A stretch of 64,000 nucleotides of DNA. Origin: Paenibacillus agilis. GTDB lineage: Bacteria > Bacillota > Bacilli > Paenibacillales > Paenibacillaceae. The DNA lies in contig NZ_VNJK01000001.1 in assembly GCF_007786455.1 (NCBI RefSeq), forward strand, positions 434,001 to 498,000, in the 5' to 3' direction. The translations under genes and the position numbers were made by a program. Below the pieces are notes generated by a model. That model saw nothing but the letters and a program-made list of their open reading frames with translations. It had not been told where the DNA came from and ran no database searches. This document shows, one piece after another, positions 1-8,944 of the stretch (the first letter of the stretch is position 1; the number at the start of each line of letters is the position of its first letter).

Positions 1-828
1 CGCCAAGTCTTTGCTAGTTAGTTCACGCTCTGTTATTTTACCAAGTGCAAGGAATACGCCTGTTGATTCAGCAACACTGACAATGGCAACGATAATCATC
101 GTAATAATAGCGGTAGCATTGAACTCTGGCATCCCAAAGTAGAACGGCTTCACCATATGGAACCAACTTGCATCCTGTACTTCAGCGAAGCTGACTTTTC
201 CCATTAGGATAGCAGCTATCGTTCCAGCTACAAGCCCAACAAGAATGGACACTGCACGTAGAAATCCGGTCGACAGCTTGTTCATTAAGACGATAAACAG
301 AAGTACCCCGAACCCAAGCATTAAATTTTCCCCGCTGCCGAAATCCGGAGAACCAATCCCTCCAGCTAGATCGTTGAATGCGACTGGTATAAGCGTAACC
401 CCGATAATGGTCACAACTGATCCTGTAACGATAGGGGGAAAGAAGCGAATGAGCTTTCCGAATATACCACTAAGTAAAATAATAAATAGTCCGGATACGA
501 TAATCGCACCGTAAATATAGCTAACACCGAACTCCTTGCCAATTGCAATCATGGGCATAACGGCTTGGAAGGCACAACCGAGAACAACGGGAAGTCCGAT
601 GCCGAACCAGCCAAACTTCCATACTTGCAGCAAAGTAGCAACGCCGCACATAAGCAGATCAATGGCGACGAGGTAGGTTAATTGTTCCGTTGTAAATCCT
701 AAAGCTCCACCTACAATGAGGGGGACGATAACTGCACCTGCATACATGGCTAGCACATGCTGTATGCCAAGTGAAATCGTCTTAGCTGGATGTCGGTGAC
801 GGGCGAATACTCGATCTTCTGTAGACAT
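1..828 (-). CDS. pbuX: Xanthine/uracil permease, partial (3' end outside window)
   Basis: Nucleobase:cation symporter of the NCS2 family, expected to import xanthine at the cytoplasmic membrane. The 276 visible codons give a hydrophobic protein with NCS2-like segments: an N-terminal GIQHVLAMYAGAVIVPLIVG, then a QAVMP stretch and an AESTGVFLALGKIT stretch. The ATG at 828 has an AAGGAG ribosome binding site. The stop codon lies beyond position 1, so about a third of a usual 430-residue protein is missing. It follows xpt by 93 bases on the same strand and probably shares its riboswitch-controlled transcript. The symbol rests on this xpt-pbuX arrangement; uric acid or uracil permeases are close relatives. 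Confidence 0.85.
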   Translation of the reverse strand, partial: MSTEDRVFARHRHPAKTISLGIQHVLAMYAGAVIVPLIVGGALGFTTEQLTYLVAIDLLMCGVATLLQVWKFGWFGIGLPVVLGCAFQAVMPMIAIGKEFGVSYIYGAIIVSGLFIILLSGIFGKLIRFFPPIVTGSVVTIIGVTLIPVAFNDLAGGIGSPDFGSGENLMLGFGVLLFIVLMNKLSTGFLRAVSILVGLVAGTIAAILMGKVSFAEVQDASWFHMVKPFYFGMPEFNATAIITMIIVAIVSVAESTGVFLALGKITERELTSKDLA

Positions 829-921
829 GAGGAACAATTCTCCTTTATCTCTCTGCAAATTTAGAAACTAGTTAATATAACGAAAACGATGTTAACATTC
901 AAATTTATTGAGGTGCAATCC

Positions 922-1503
<582 letters not shown>

Positions 1504-1532
1504 TTATCCTCCTCGTTGTGGACGTATCAATA

Positions 1533-1580
1533 ACAAAAAGCCCGATAGCACTGGCACGTATATGCCGGTCTATCGGGCTG
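1533..1580 (-). terminator. Riboswitch-controlled intrinsic terminator of xpt leader
   Basis: On the minus strand GCCCGATAG (1578-1570) pairs with CTATCGGGC (1548-1540), with an inner GGCA/TGCC pairing, followed by TTTTTG. It ends about 35 bases before the xpt start, where an attenuating terminator would sit in a purine-riboswitch leader. An antiterminator partner is not obvious; the ATCGG stretch at the aptamer 3' side could pair with part of the 5' arm. Confidence 0.85.
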
Positions 1581-1704
1581 CGGGAACTTTCAATCGTAAC
1601 ATACAGATGAACAACCGAGTAAGGGGATGCTTGCGCAATACTGTAATCGTTACGCGTACAGTTATCGGCATCATTACTCTGTATGGAGTTCATCGTTGTA
1701 CTCA

Positions 1705-1725
1705 GGCATATGCGATGCATATGCC
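1705..1725 (-). repeat. Perfect hairpin inside the xpt leader
   Basis: GGCATATGC and GCATATGCC form a perfect nine-base inverted repeat with a three-base loop. It lies between the purine aptamer (ends 1741) and the terminator (starts near 1580), inside an unusually long expression platform. It has no T-run, so it is not itself a terminator. Function unknown. Confidence 0.6.
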
Positions 1726-1740
1726 ATGAAAGTTTAACCC

Positions 1741-1802
1741 CGTAGTCCGATCATTTACGGTGACCAGGTAGAGACATGCAGGCCAATTCCTGCACATATA
1801 CG
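1741..1802 (-). promoter_or_regulatory. Purine (guanine-type) riboswitch aptamer
   Basis: The minus-strand RNA has the purine aptamer order: P1 start CGTATAT, P2 arms TGCAGG/CCTGCA, the conserved J2/3 TCTACC, L3 CCGTAAA with seven-pair P3 arms CTGGTCA/TGATCGG, then GGACTACG. The C in GACTA corresponds to the specificity base (C74), so guanine or hypoxanthine is predicted, not adenine. L2 is AATTGG, one base shorter than the usual seven. It precedes xpt-pbuX, the classical target of this class. Confidence 0.9.
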
Positions 1803-1815
1803 TGAGTTTAACAAT

Positions 1816-1844
1816 ATATTGTTCGGGATTTCCGTGAAATACAA
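1816..1844 (-). promoter_or_regulatory. Probable sigma-A promoter of xpt-pbuX
   Basis: On the minus strand TTGTAT (1844-1839) and CAATAT (1821-1816) are 17 bases apart. Transcription would begin near 1809, just before the aptamer. The -10 is not perfect, so this rests partly on position. Confidence 0.5.
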
Positions 1845-2089
1845 GTTCAAACAGAGATTTTTAAACAACCCTGTTCACTTATTTATTAAAAAGTATACTG
1901 CAAACGAAGGAATGAGGAAAGAGCACATTTTCAGGAATAATTGTACAGCTTCCAATCTTTCTAAATAGAAGAAATATGATACAGTAGTAATGCTAGACAT
2001 GGGAGTATATTCATTAAGACAAATATAGATATAGAAAATAACAATAGAACGATGGAATGGAGATAGCAGTTCAGGAGAGGAGCTTACTA

Positions 2090-3376
2090 ATGGTTGAAAT
2101 GTCCACGCAGCGTGCAAAAGCAGCACATTTGCATGCGAATCGGGCCGAGCGTTTTCGCACCTTGCAGTTTCGCTATTTGTGTATTTACATGTTTATGATC
2201 TACACGCCAGCTGCAGCGATACAATCATTTTTCCCTTTGTATTATCGGGATTCGGGATATACGGATGCGATGTATGGTCTGCAAAATGCACTGCTTCCTA
2301 TCGTAGGCATGATCGGAAGCTTTTTGTTTGGCCTAATCAGCGATAAGCGATCGCGAATTAAATCGATTTTAATGACAATTATGCTATTGCTAATGGTGGT
2401 CATTTACTTTATTTTTCACGTTTCATCGTTGTGGCTTATGATGGGACTTGTACTATTGTTTCAATTTTTATGGGCGCCGGTGTCGTCTTTAACAGATAGT
2501 ATGGTCATGCTCTCAGCGAAGCATCTGAATCAGACGTTTGCAACGATACGCGGCTTCGGAGCAGCGGGATTCGCTGTTGCAGCTGGAATTATTGGCTGGA
2601 TATTGGATTTGCTTCCCGGACAATCAACGATGGGATGGATTGTGATAGGCTTAATTGGATGCACTTGGCTGACGCTTTGCTTGATACGAGATCCTCGATC
2701 TCCTCAATATGTACATAGCGAACAGGAGAAAGAATCAGTGAAGGAGAAGAAAGCTGGACAAGGCATAGCAAAAGAAGACGTGCGTATCCGCGATCTCGCT
2801 CCTTATGTCATGACACCAAGGTTTATGTTCTTTATCGCTGCGATGATTGTTTATCAGATGACATTTTCATTTAACGATCAATATTTCGGATTTCTTATAC
2901 GCGAACTAAATGGTACGTCCGTTCATATCGGTCTAGGGTGGATGCTGCCAGCGGCTGTTGAAGTAGCTATTTTCCTATATCTTGGACGTAGTAGGCATCG
3001 GTTGCGTCCACTGCCAATGCTAGCGATTTCAGCCGTTATTTTCTCCGTTCGATCTTTCATTTTAGCTTGGACGGATTCGCTGGTCGTAGTGATGCTGCTG
3101 CAAGCTGTGCAAGGGATAGCGATTGCTTTCTTCTTTATTTACGTAGCAGAATATATGATGGAAACGATACCGGATAAGTTTCGAGCCAGTGGCCAGGCAG
3201 TGCTGCAGATGATCATGAGTATTGGTGCAGCGGTAACAGGCAGTGTCATTGGGGCGTATTTGTATCATCACTATGGTTTAGAGGGCCTGTTCGTGACAGG
3301 CGGATGGTTGCTCATTATCTCAATTGGCATTTTTCTATGGGCCGAACGGCTGGAGCGTAACTATGCTGCAAAATGA
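2090..3376 (+). CDS. MFS transporter, MFS_1-like type
   Basis: About 428 residues with roughly twelve hydrophobic segments and MFS features: the GLISDKRSR loop after the second segment, and a charged cytoplasmic stretch (EQEKESVKEKKAGQ) between the halves. It resembles the 3-phenylpropionate / NupG-like branch of single-substrate permeases, but the substrate cannot be read from sequence. The ATG at 2090 is chosen over an in-frame ATG at 2057 because AGGAGAGGAG (2073-2082) ends seven bases before it. The gene stands alone; the next gene is a hydrolase 150 bases downstream, possibly unrelated. Confidence 0.8.
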   Translation: MVEMSTQRAKAAHLHANRAERFRTLQFRYLCIYMFMIYTPAAAIQSFFPLYYRDSGYTDAMYGLQNALLPIVGMIGSFLFGLISDKRSRIKSILMTIMLLLMVVIYFIFHVSSLWLMMGLVLLFQFLWAPVSSLTDSMVMLSAKHLNQTFATIRGFGAAGFAVAAGIIGWILDLLPGQSTMGWIVIGLIGCTWLTLCLIRDPRSPQYVHSEQEKESVKEKKAGQGIAKEDVRIRDLAPYVMTPRFMFFIAAMIVYQMTFSFNDQYFGFLIRELNGTSVHIGLGWMLPAAVEVAIFLYLGRSRHRLRPLPMLAISAVIFSVRSFILAWTDSLVVVMLLQAVQGIAIAFFFIYVAEYMMETIPDKFRASGQAVLQMIMSIGAAVTGSVIGAYLYHHYGLEGLFVTGGWLLIISIGIFLWAERLERNYAAK

Positions 3377-3529
3377 TAGGTTGCCTGTTGAAGACTAATG
3401 ATATCGCTTATATACTAGGATCAAAAGACTAGTTTCCGCAAAAGGCACGGCCTATCTACGACTATGATAGGTGAAACCAATCTATAACTCGTTTATCTAG
3501 TTGAAATAAGATAAGGAGTGTGGCAAACG

Positions 3530-4327
3530 ATGAATGAAAGTAATCAAAGTGCGTATTCGATTCGCAAACATACATTAGAATGGCGTCGCGAGCATGTGAC
3601 TTTACGAGGAATCGTCACTATGCCAGTCACGGATCATTCCGTCCCAGCCATTATATTCGGGCATGGATTTACTGGACATAAAGCGGAAGCTAACTTCATG
3701 TTCAAGCGGTTGAGTGATGAGCTGGCCAAGCGGGGCTACGCGACTGTTCGCTTCGATTTCGCAGGAAGTGGAGAAAGCGATGGCGAGTTCGTTGACATGA
3801 CAGTTTCTACAGAAGTGCAGGACATGCTGGCAGTATGGGATGCCGTTCAAGTGATGGAAGGAATTAATCCGAAGCGTGTTAGTTTGCTTGGGTTTAGTCT
3901 AGGTGGAGTTGTTTCCCTGTTAGCAGCTGAACAGCTTGGTGATGAGTTGGATCGCTTGATGTTGTTGTGTCCGGCGCTTGGCTTCCAGGATATATTGGCA
4001 AGAGATTTGCAAGGGGAGAAATTGCATCATCTGCTGCAGCATGGTTGTGTGGAATTGTATGGACAGAAGATCGGTCAGGGCTTGTTTGATGACCGTGCTG
4101 CACTCCGTATTCTTGATGCTGCTGCACAAATTCATACACCTGCACTTATTATACATGGTACGAATGATAGTGTAGTACCGCCTTATACAACTTATAGGCT
4201 GCACCACTTTTTGAGTGGATCGCGACTCAGATGGATTGATGGAGCTGATCACGTGTTTGGTCAATCCGTGCACGCTGTTCAACTTTTGGAGGAGCTTATT
4301 GATTTCTTACAGTTAGAAACAAGTTAG
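3530..4327 (+). CDS. Alpha/beta hydrolase, esterase-like
   Basis: Serine hydrolase of the alpha/beta fold, 265 residues, cytosolic (no signal peptide). The nucleophile elbow GFSLGG places Ser123. Oxyanion region HGFTGHK is near 45-51, and likely acid and base are Asp213 (HGTNDSVVP) and His241 (DGADHVF). The spacing fits the YqkD / cinnamoyl-esterase-like S9-related group. ATG at 3530 is preferred to the GTG at 3518, because that GTG lies inside the AAGGAG ribosome binding site. Substrate is unknown. Confidence 0.82.
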   Translation: MNESNQSAYSIRKHTLEWRREHVTLRGIVTMPVTDHSVPAIIFGHGFTGHKAEANFMFKRLSDELAKRGYATVRFDFAGSGESDGEFVDMTVSTEVQDMLAVWDAVQVMEGINPKRVSLLGFSLGGVVSLLAAEQLGDELDRLMLLCPALGFQDILARDLQGEKLHHLLQHGCVELYGQKIGQGLFDDRAALRILDAAAQIHTPALIIHGTNDSVVPPYTTYRLHHFLSGSRLRWIDGADHVFGQSVHAVQLLEELIDFLQLETS

Positions 4328-4402
4328 CTATAATTCGTCCATTGAAACTTTAATTTGTCTACTTTTAGAACAGGTAAATATTAGGGCAAAATATAAATAA
4401 GG

Positions 4403-4431
4403 TTGATAGGGTTGTTGAATGGGATTATATT
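4403..4431 (+). promoter_or_regulatory. Sigma-A-type promoter of putative RNA
   Basis: TTGATA (4403-4408) and TATATT (4426-4431) with exactly 17 bases between. Transcription would start near 4437. The preceding hydrolase gene ends 75 bases upstream. Confidence 0.6.
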
Positions 4432-4434
4432 TCC

Positions 4435-4569
4435 ATTCGGCACTGTCTGATTTCCGGCAGGACAGGTAACCTACTCAAATGTGTGTTGACACGTTCGTAT
4501 CCCCCGATATCGAATGAAGGAACACACGGCGGCGAAAGCGCATTTGTTGAGGAGCAAATGCGCTTTTTT
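4435..4569 (+). ncRNA. Putative structured RNA of unknown class, with terminator
   Basis: About 135 bases from a promoter to an intrinsic terminator. Seen stems: CTGTC/GACAG (4443-4447 with 4461-4465); GTGTGTT/AACACAC (4481-4487 with 4521-4527), enclosing TTCGTATC/GATA-CGAA (4494-4501 with 4506-4514) with a four-C loop; and the terminator GCGCATTTG/CAAATGCGC (4538-4546 with 4555-4563) followed by six T. It does not match any riboswitch class I can recall (T-box, SAM, TPP, FMN, lysine, cobalamin, c-di-GMP, c-di-AMP, ZTP, fluoride). It could be an sRNA, an attenuating leader of the gene at 4740, or just the 3' end of the hydrolase transcript. Confidence 0.5.
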
Positions 4570-4739
4570 GCTTTTTCGTTTTATAGAAGCGTGCCTATTT
4601 ATATTATGATTATGTCGAAATTTGACCGATTTCAGTATGAATATATATGCAACATTCGTATAAATCATAGATATTAAGCGGAGGATGTTGTATAAAGAAA
4701 TATATGAAATACAGAAATGGAAAAGGAGTGGCAGAGATT

Positions 4740-5033
4740 ATGCAATACACTGCTATAAAAAAAGAATTTAAACATGTAGGATATCATCCTGGCCGTTATT
4801 TGCACATTGCTGATGTAACGACTCGTGTTGTTGATTTTGATCATAAAGAGATCGAACGTGTGGATCAAGTCGTCATTGGTTCTGATGAGCCTATGATTAC
4901 ACAACAGGTTGGTGAGGAAGCTCGTATCAAGTTAGTCGAAGAGCATCCTGATTTTCAATTTTACCGTGAGGTGGAAGTTGCTGAAGTAATTATGGTAGAA
5001 GCATTTGACCGTGAACTAGCCGAACAATCCTAG
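4740..5033 (+). CDS. Conserved-looking small hypothetical protein
   Basis: A 97-residue soluble protein with no signal peptide, membrane segment or cysteine. I do not recognise a family. It is rich in charged residues and strand-forming patterns (YLHIADVTTRVVDFDHKEI; REVEVAEVIMVEAF), suggesting a small beta-rich fold. ATG at 4740 is chosen over one at 4704 because AAGGAG (4723-4728) lies 11 bases before it. The putative structured RNA ends 170 bases upstream, and an MCP gene follows after 196 bases. No functional inference is possible from these neighbours. Confidence 0.6.
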   Translation: MQYTAIKKEFKHVGYHPGRYLHIADVTTRVVDFDHKEIERVDQVVIGSDEPMITQQVGEEARIKLVEEHPDFQFYREVEVAEVIMVEAFDRELAEQS

Positions 5034-5229
5034 TACGAAAGATGCACATGAACACCTTGTCCAGCTGAATAATGGGCAAGGTGAACGGCCTGGTTTACGA
5101 ATATATAATGCTTGAATACATACATTTTTGCCAAGAAAAACCGATATATAGTACAAGAGAATCATTGCAGATATCGATAACGACATAGTTGGATAGGAAC
5201 CTATACATAGTTAAGGGAGATGTAACACT

Positions 5230-7371
5230 ATGAAATTCGTTTCAATGTTGCGACGAATGATGCAGGGCATTAAGCTTAGGCCGATTGCCTCTTATGCGAA
5301 ATATCGTCCCTCAAGGTCTGTAGGAACTAGGCTGTTTCTCATGTTTGTCGTCAGTATTATGGTATTCGTAAGTGCAGTCGGCATTGTATCGTATTATGTT
5401 TCTAGACAGGCTATTGAGCAAAAAGTGTCTGAAACGAGCTACCAGACGATTACGCAAGCGGTAGAGAAAATGGACGTCGTTCTCAATACCTATTCCAAAA
5501 TGAGTATGCAGATTATGGTTGATCCTAACTTGACGGATTGGGTTAAGAACTATTTGTCCGCACCAGAACATTCTTACGAACAAGTTCAAGCTATGAAAAA
5601 TATTCGCGAAACGCTGCAAGGTTATACAGCAGGTCATAATGCACTTGAGGATATTTACTTGATCCCTGTTGGCACGAATGACAAAGCATTCTCTACGGAA
5701 ACGACGGTGCAGCTGTCCGATGAGGTCAAAAACTCAACTTGGATGCAGCAGGTAGTGAAAAATCAAGGTCGAGCGGTTTGGTCGGATACGCTGTTAACTG
5801 GTGTAAATAAATCTCATGAACCGACTATTGTTGTTTCTCGTTTGATGACGGATCTATTCGCCAAGCAGCAAAAATTCGTCGTTGTTGTTGAAATACATAT
5901 GCAATCGCTTGCTGAAATGTTCAATACGATCAATATGGGGGAAGGCACTAGCTTATCGCTTGTGAATCGTAATGGACAATTTATTTACCATCCAGACGCG
6001 GCATTGGTAACAAAGTCTGCTCCAGAATGGCTCGTTCCAGCTGACAAAGAACAAGAAAAGTGGTCGGGAACGGAGCATGTTCTCTCAAGTGACAACACGG
6101 ATTTACTGAAGGTATATCATGAGTCGAAGGAGAACAAATGGACAGCTATTGGAACGATCCCAGTGGATGTGTTGGTTGAAGATGCAGAGGTCATTCTCAT
6201 CGTCACCTTCGTCAGTATTATCGTAGCTGCTATATTTGCAATGGTTATTGGCTTCGCTGCTACACGCATGATTGCTTCACCGCTCACTGTGCTGCGCAAC
6301 TTGATGAGTCGAGCGGCAGACGGCCAGCTTACCGTTCGTGCAACTGTAAACTCCAAGGATGAGATCGGTGAGCTTTCCGGTGGATTTAATCAAATGATGG
6401 AACAGATTACAGAGCTCATGAAGCGCACGGATAGCAGCGCTCGGCATGTATTGGATACCGCTCAGCAGTTGACTCATGCATCCAAGAGCACTGGGGTTGC
6501 TGCTGAAGAAATTGCATTGGCTACGGAAGAGATTGCAAAAGGGGCGCTTAGTCTAGCCTCAGAAGCAGAACGTGGACATGATCTGACTCAGCAGATGGCA
6601 GCGCAAACCCAACTTGTTGTTCATGCAAATGAGAAGATGGAGCAGTCTGCCAACCTTGTGCAGCAATCGAGTAGGCTTGGTGCATCTTATATGTCTTCAC
6701 TTAAGGAGCGTACGGATGCGGTAGAAGATACGATTCGATTGTTAACGAATCGAGTGAATGAATTAAGCAACAGTACGGCATCGATACGCAATGTGTTGAA
6801 GGTGCTTCAAGATATGACGAAGCAGACGAATATATTATCATTGAATGCAACGATTGAGGCAGCTCGTGCAGGTGCAGCCGGCAGAGGCTTTAGAGTTGTC
6901 GCGGATGAAATCCATAACTTGGCGGATCAATCCAGACAATCTATCAACATGGTTGCGAATATCACACAGCGGATTGAACAAGAAATGAAGGACACGGTTG
7001 AGACGCTTCATGAAGCATTCCCAACGTTCCAGTTGCAGAAGGAAGCGGTTCAGGAAACGGATGAAATCTTCAAGCAAGTAGGTCAACGGATGACGGATAT
7101 GAATGTACATTTAGATGAAGTGGGCCAATCTGTTGAAGAACTCCATCGTGTACAAAGTGTAATTGTTGACGCGATGAGTAATGTAAGTGCTGTATCGGAA
7201 GAGTCTTCTGCTACGTCTGAAGAAGTGGCATCACTTAGTCAGGAGCAGCTTAACGTATCCAAGCAGCTTATCGGCTTGTCGAATCAGCTTGAATCGGTAT
7301 CCAATGAGCTGCAGCAGTCACTGTCGCAATTCCAGTATCATTCAGAGGAAGAGCAGGTTTGCCATCTTTAA
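5230..7371 (+). CDS. Methyl-accepting chemotaxis protein
   Basis: Transmembrane chemoreceptor of 713 residues. First membrane segment about 34-57; extracellular sensor about 60-318, probably dCache-like (length, and the SLVNRNGQFIYHPD motif near 243-256); second membrane segment about 320-345; HAMP about 346-398; then the cytoplasmic coiled-coil signalling domain with its hairpin tip about 530-570. The tip reads ARAGAAGRGFRVVADEIHNLA, whereas the usual core has AGE and GRGFAVVA-EVR: the highly conserved Glu is Ala549 and Ala is Arg555. No che genes are nearby. The ligand is unknown. AAGGGAG precedes the ATG. Confidence 0.9.
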   Translation: MKFVSMLRRMMQGIKLRPIASYAKYRPSRSVGTRLFLMFVVSIMVFVSAVGIVSYYVSRQAIEQKVSETSYQTITQAVEKMDVVLNTYSKMSMQIMVDPNLTDWVKNYLSAPEHSYEQVQAMKNIRETLQGYTAGHNALEDIYLIPVGTNDKAFSTETTVQLSDEVKNSTWMQQVVKNQGRAVWSDTLLTGVNKSHEPTIVVSRLMTDLFAKQQKFVVVVEIHMQSLAEMFNTINMGEGTSLSLVNRNGQFIYHPDAALVTKSAPEWLVPADKEQEKWSGTEHVLSSDNTDLLKVYHESKENKWTAIGTIPVDVLVEDAEVILIVTFVSIIVAAIFAMVIGFAATRMIASPLTVLRNLMSRAADGQLTVRATVNSKDEIGELSGGFNQMMEQITELMKRTDSSARHVLDTAQQLTHASKSTGVAAEEIALATEEIAKGALSLASEAERGHDLTQQMAAQTQLVVHANEKMEQSANLVQQSSRLGASYMSSLKERTDAVEDTIRLLTNRVNELSNSTASIRNVLKVLQDMTKQTNILSLNATIEAARAGAAGRGFRVVADEIHNLADQSRQSINMVANITQRIEQEMKDTVETLHEAFPTFQLQKEAVQETDEIFKQVGQRMTDMNVHLDEVGQSVEELHRVQSVIVDAMSNVSAVSEESSATSEEVASLSQEQLNVSKQLIGLSNQLESVSNELQQSLSQFQYHSEEEQVCHL

Positions 7372-7388
7372 TAGTATAAGCAAAATGC

Positions 7389-7432
7389 AAAACAGCCCAG
7401 AAACTCCTATAGGAGAACTGGGCTGTTTTTTT
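7389..7432. terminator. Bidirectional terminator between mcp and nupC
   Basis: AACAGCCCAG pairs with CTGGGCTGTT, followed by a T-run on the plus strand and TTTTG on the minus strand. It serves the convergent chemoreceptor and nucleoside permease genes. Confidence 0.9.
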
Positions 7433-7455
7433 ATTTAATGAGTTGATTGAAGTGG

Positions 7456-8673
7456 TTAGCCTGCGAAGAATAGCCCGGCAATTGCGGCACTAATTAAGTT
7501 GGCCAATGTTCCGCCAAGCACGGCTTTCATCCCCAGCTTCGTTATTTGTGTTCTGCGATCTGGTGCCATGGAGGAGAGACCGCTAATTTGAATAGCGATG
7601 GAGCTTAAGTTGGCGAAGCCGCATAAGGCAAAGCTCGTAATCATCAACGTGCGAGCGGAAATTTGATCGATTATTTTTCCGAGCTCAGAAAACGCAACGA
7701 ACTCGTTAACGACAACTTTTTGCCCGATTAAGCTTCCTGCTACAGAAGCCTCTGACCACGGTATGCCAATCAAGTAGGCGATAGGTGAGAAAATCCATCC
7801 CAATATACTATGCAGCGTAAGATTCGGGAAGCCGAACCAACCTCCGATTCCACTTAGCAAGCCATTTAATAACGCAATTAAGCCAATAAAGGCGATTAAG
7901 GTCGCGCCGACAGCCAATGCGATTTGAAGTCCGTCAACTGCTCCAGCAGCAGCTGCATCGATGACGTTGGCTGTTTTCTCATTTACACTTTCCTCTTGGC
8001 TTTCGTGATGATGATAAGATTCTGTTTCAGGAATAAGCAGCTTTGATACTAAAATACCGGCTGGAGCTGACATGAAGCTGGCTGCAATTAGATACTCTAG
8101 CGGAACCCCCATCAACGCATAGCCCGCCAAAACGGAGCCCGATACGGAAGCCATCCCGCCAGTCATTACAGTAAACAACTCAGATCGTGTCATGGTACTT
8201 AAATAGGGTTTCACTAGCAATGGTGCTTCGACCATACCGACAAAAATGTTGGCTGTAGCAGATAATGACTCAGGCTTGCTCGTCCCAAGCGCTTTGCTTA
8301 AGCCCCCGCCGATAATGCGAATGATCCATTGCATGATGCCTAAGTAGTAAAGCACCGCAATAAGTGAAGAAAAGAAGATGACGATCGTAAGTACTTGGAA
8401 AGCAAAGATAAAGCCTTGTCCCGCTGGCGGTATCGCACTGCCGAATACGAATGAGATCCCTTCATTGGCATATGCAATGACTTGGGAAACCCCGTTGGAG
8501 ACAGCTTTAAGTGCATTTCGTCCAGCTGTCCATTTCAACACAATGAATCCGAACAGCATCTGAATCGCAAGTGCGATCAGAACAGGACGCCAATGAATTC
8601 GACTGCGATTTTCCGAGCATAAAAAACCGATTAGTAATAGCCCTGCGATTCCGATTAATCCCCATACGTTCAT
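7456..8673 (-). CDS. nupC: Concentrative nucleoside transporter, NupC family
   Basis: Sodium- or proton-coupled nucleoside importer of the CNT family, 405 residues with around ten membrane segments. Diagnostic segments include SATANIFVGMVEAPLLVKPY, the GGMASVSGSVLAGY repeat and the C-terminal ALCGFANLSSIAIQISG, which together form the nucleoside and ion site in CNT structures. The ATG at 8673 follows AGAAAGG; a TTG 21 bases upstream overlaps that site. A His-rich ETESYHHHESQEE loop sits mid-protein. It is a single gene; precise nucleoside specificity (pyrimidine or purine) cannot be called. Confidence 0.88.
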   Translation of the reverse strand: MNVWGLIGIAGLLLIGFLCSENRSRIHWRPVLIALAIQMLFGFIVLKWTAGRNALKAVSNGVSQVIAYANEGISFVFGSAIPPAGQGFIFAFQVLTIVIFFSSLIAVLYYLGIMQWIIRIIGGGLSKALGTSKPESLSATANIFVGMVEAPLLVKPYLSTMTRSELFTVMTGGMASVSGSVLAGYALMGVPLEYLIAASFMSAPAGILVSKLLIPETESYHHHESQEESVNEKTANVIDAAAAGAVDGLQIALAVGATLIAFIGLIALLNGLLSGIGGWFGFPNLTLHSILGWIFSPIAYLIGIPWSEASVAGSLIGQKVVVNEFVAFSELGKIIDQISARTLMITSFALCGFANLSSIAIQISGLSSMAPDRRTQITKLGMKAVLGGTLANLISAAIAGLFFAG

Positions 8674-8944
8674 GCCTGACAACCTTTCTGCCAATAAGCG
8701 TTATAGTTCACAGCCCTTTTGTCATGCTTAATAGGTCTCTCATATGCTCCGTTGAGCTTTTATTGGTCTCAGCTAGTATTTGGGGAAGTTGGTTTGCTTA
8801 TGCATCGAGAGCAACGTGACAAAAGTGTAAGGAACTTGAAAGGCAAATCAACGGCATCAAGTTTCCAAATTTCGTATGCTGGATACAACAAGGCTGAAAC
8901 GAAGCAATTCCAATCCAACATTATGTAGTAGGGGTTGATTACGG

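Larger units (their letters stand above)
4328..4739 (+). other. Intergenic region holding a probable small RNA
   Basis: This 412-base stretch between the hydrolase and a small hypothetical gene has no convincing reading frame. It contains a sigma-A-like promoter, a chain of hairpins and an intrinsic terminator, listed separately. The last 165 bases after the terminator are A/T-rich and hold only the ribosome binding site of the next gene. Confidence 0.6.

Noticed and set aside
5053..5082. CACCTTGTCC/GGGCAAGGTG hairpin as terminator after the small hypothetical gene
   Set aside because: No T-run follows (GAACGGCCTGG), so it is not an intrinsic terminator.
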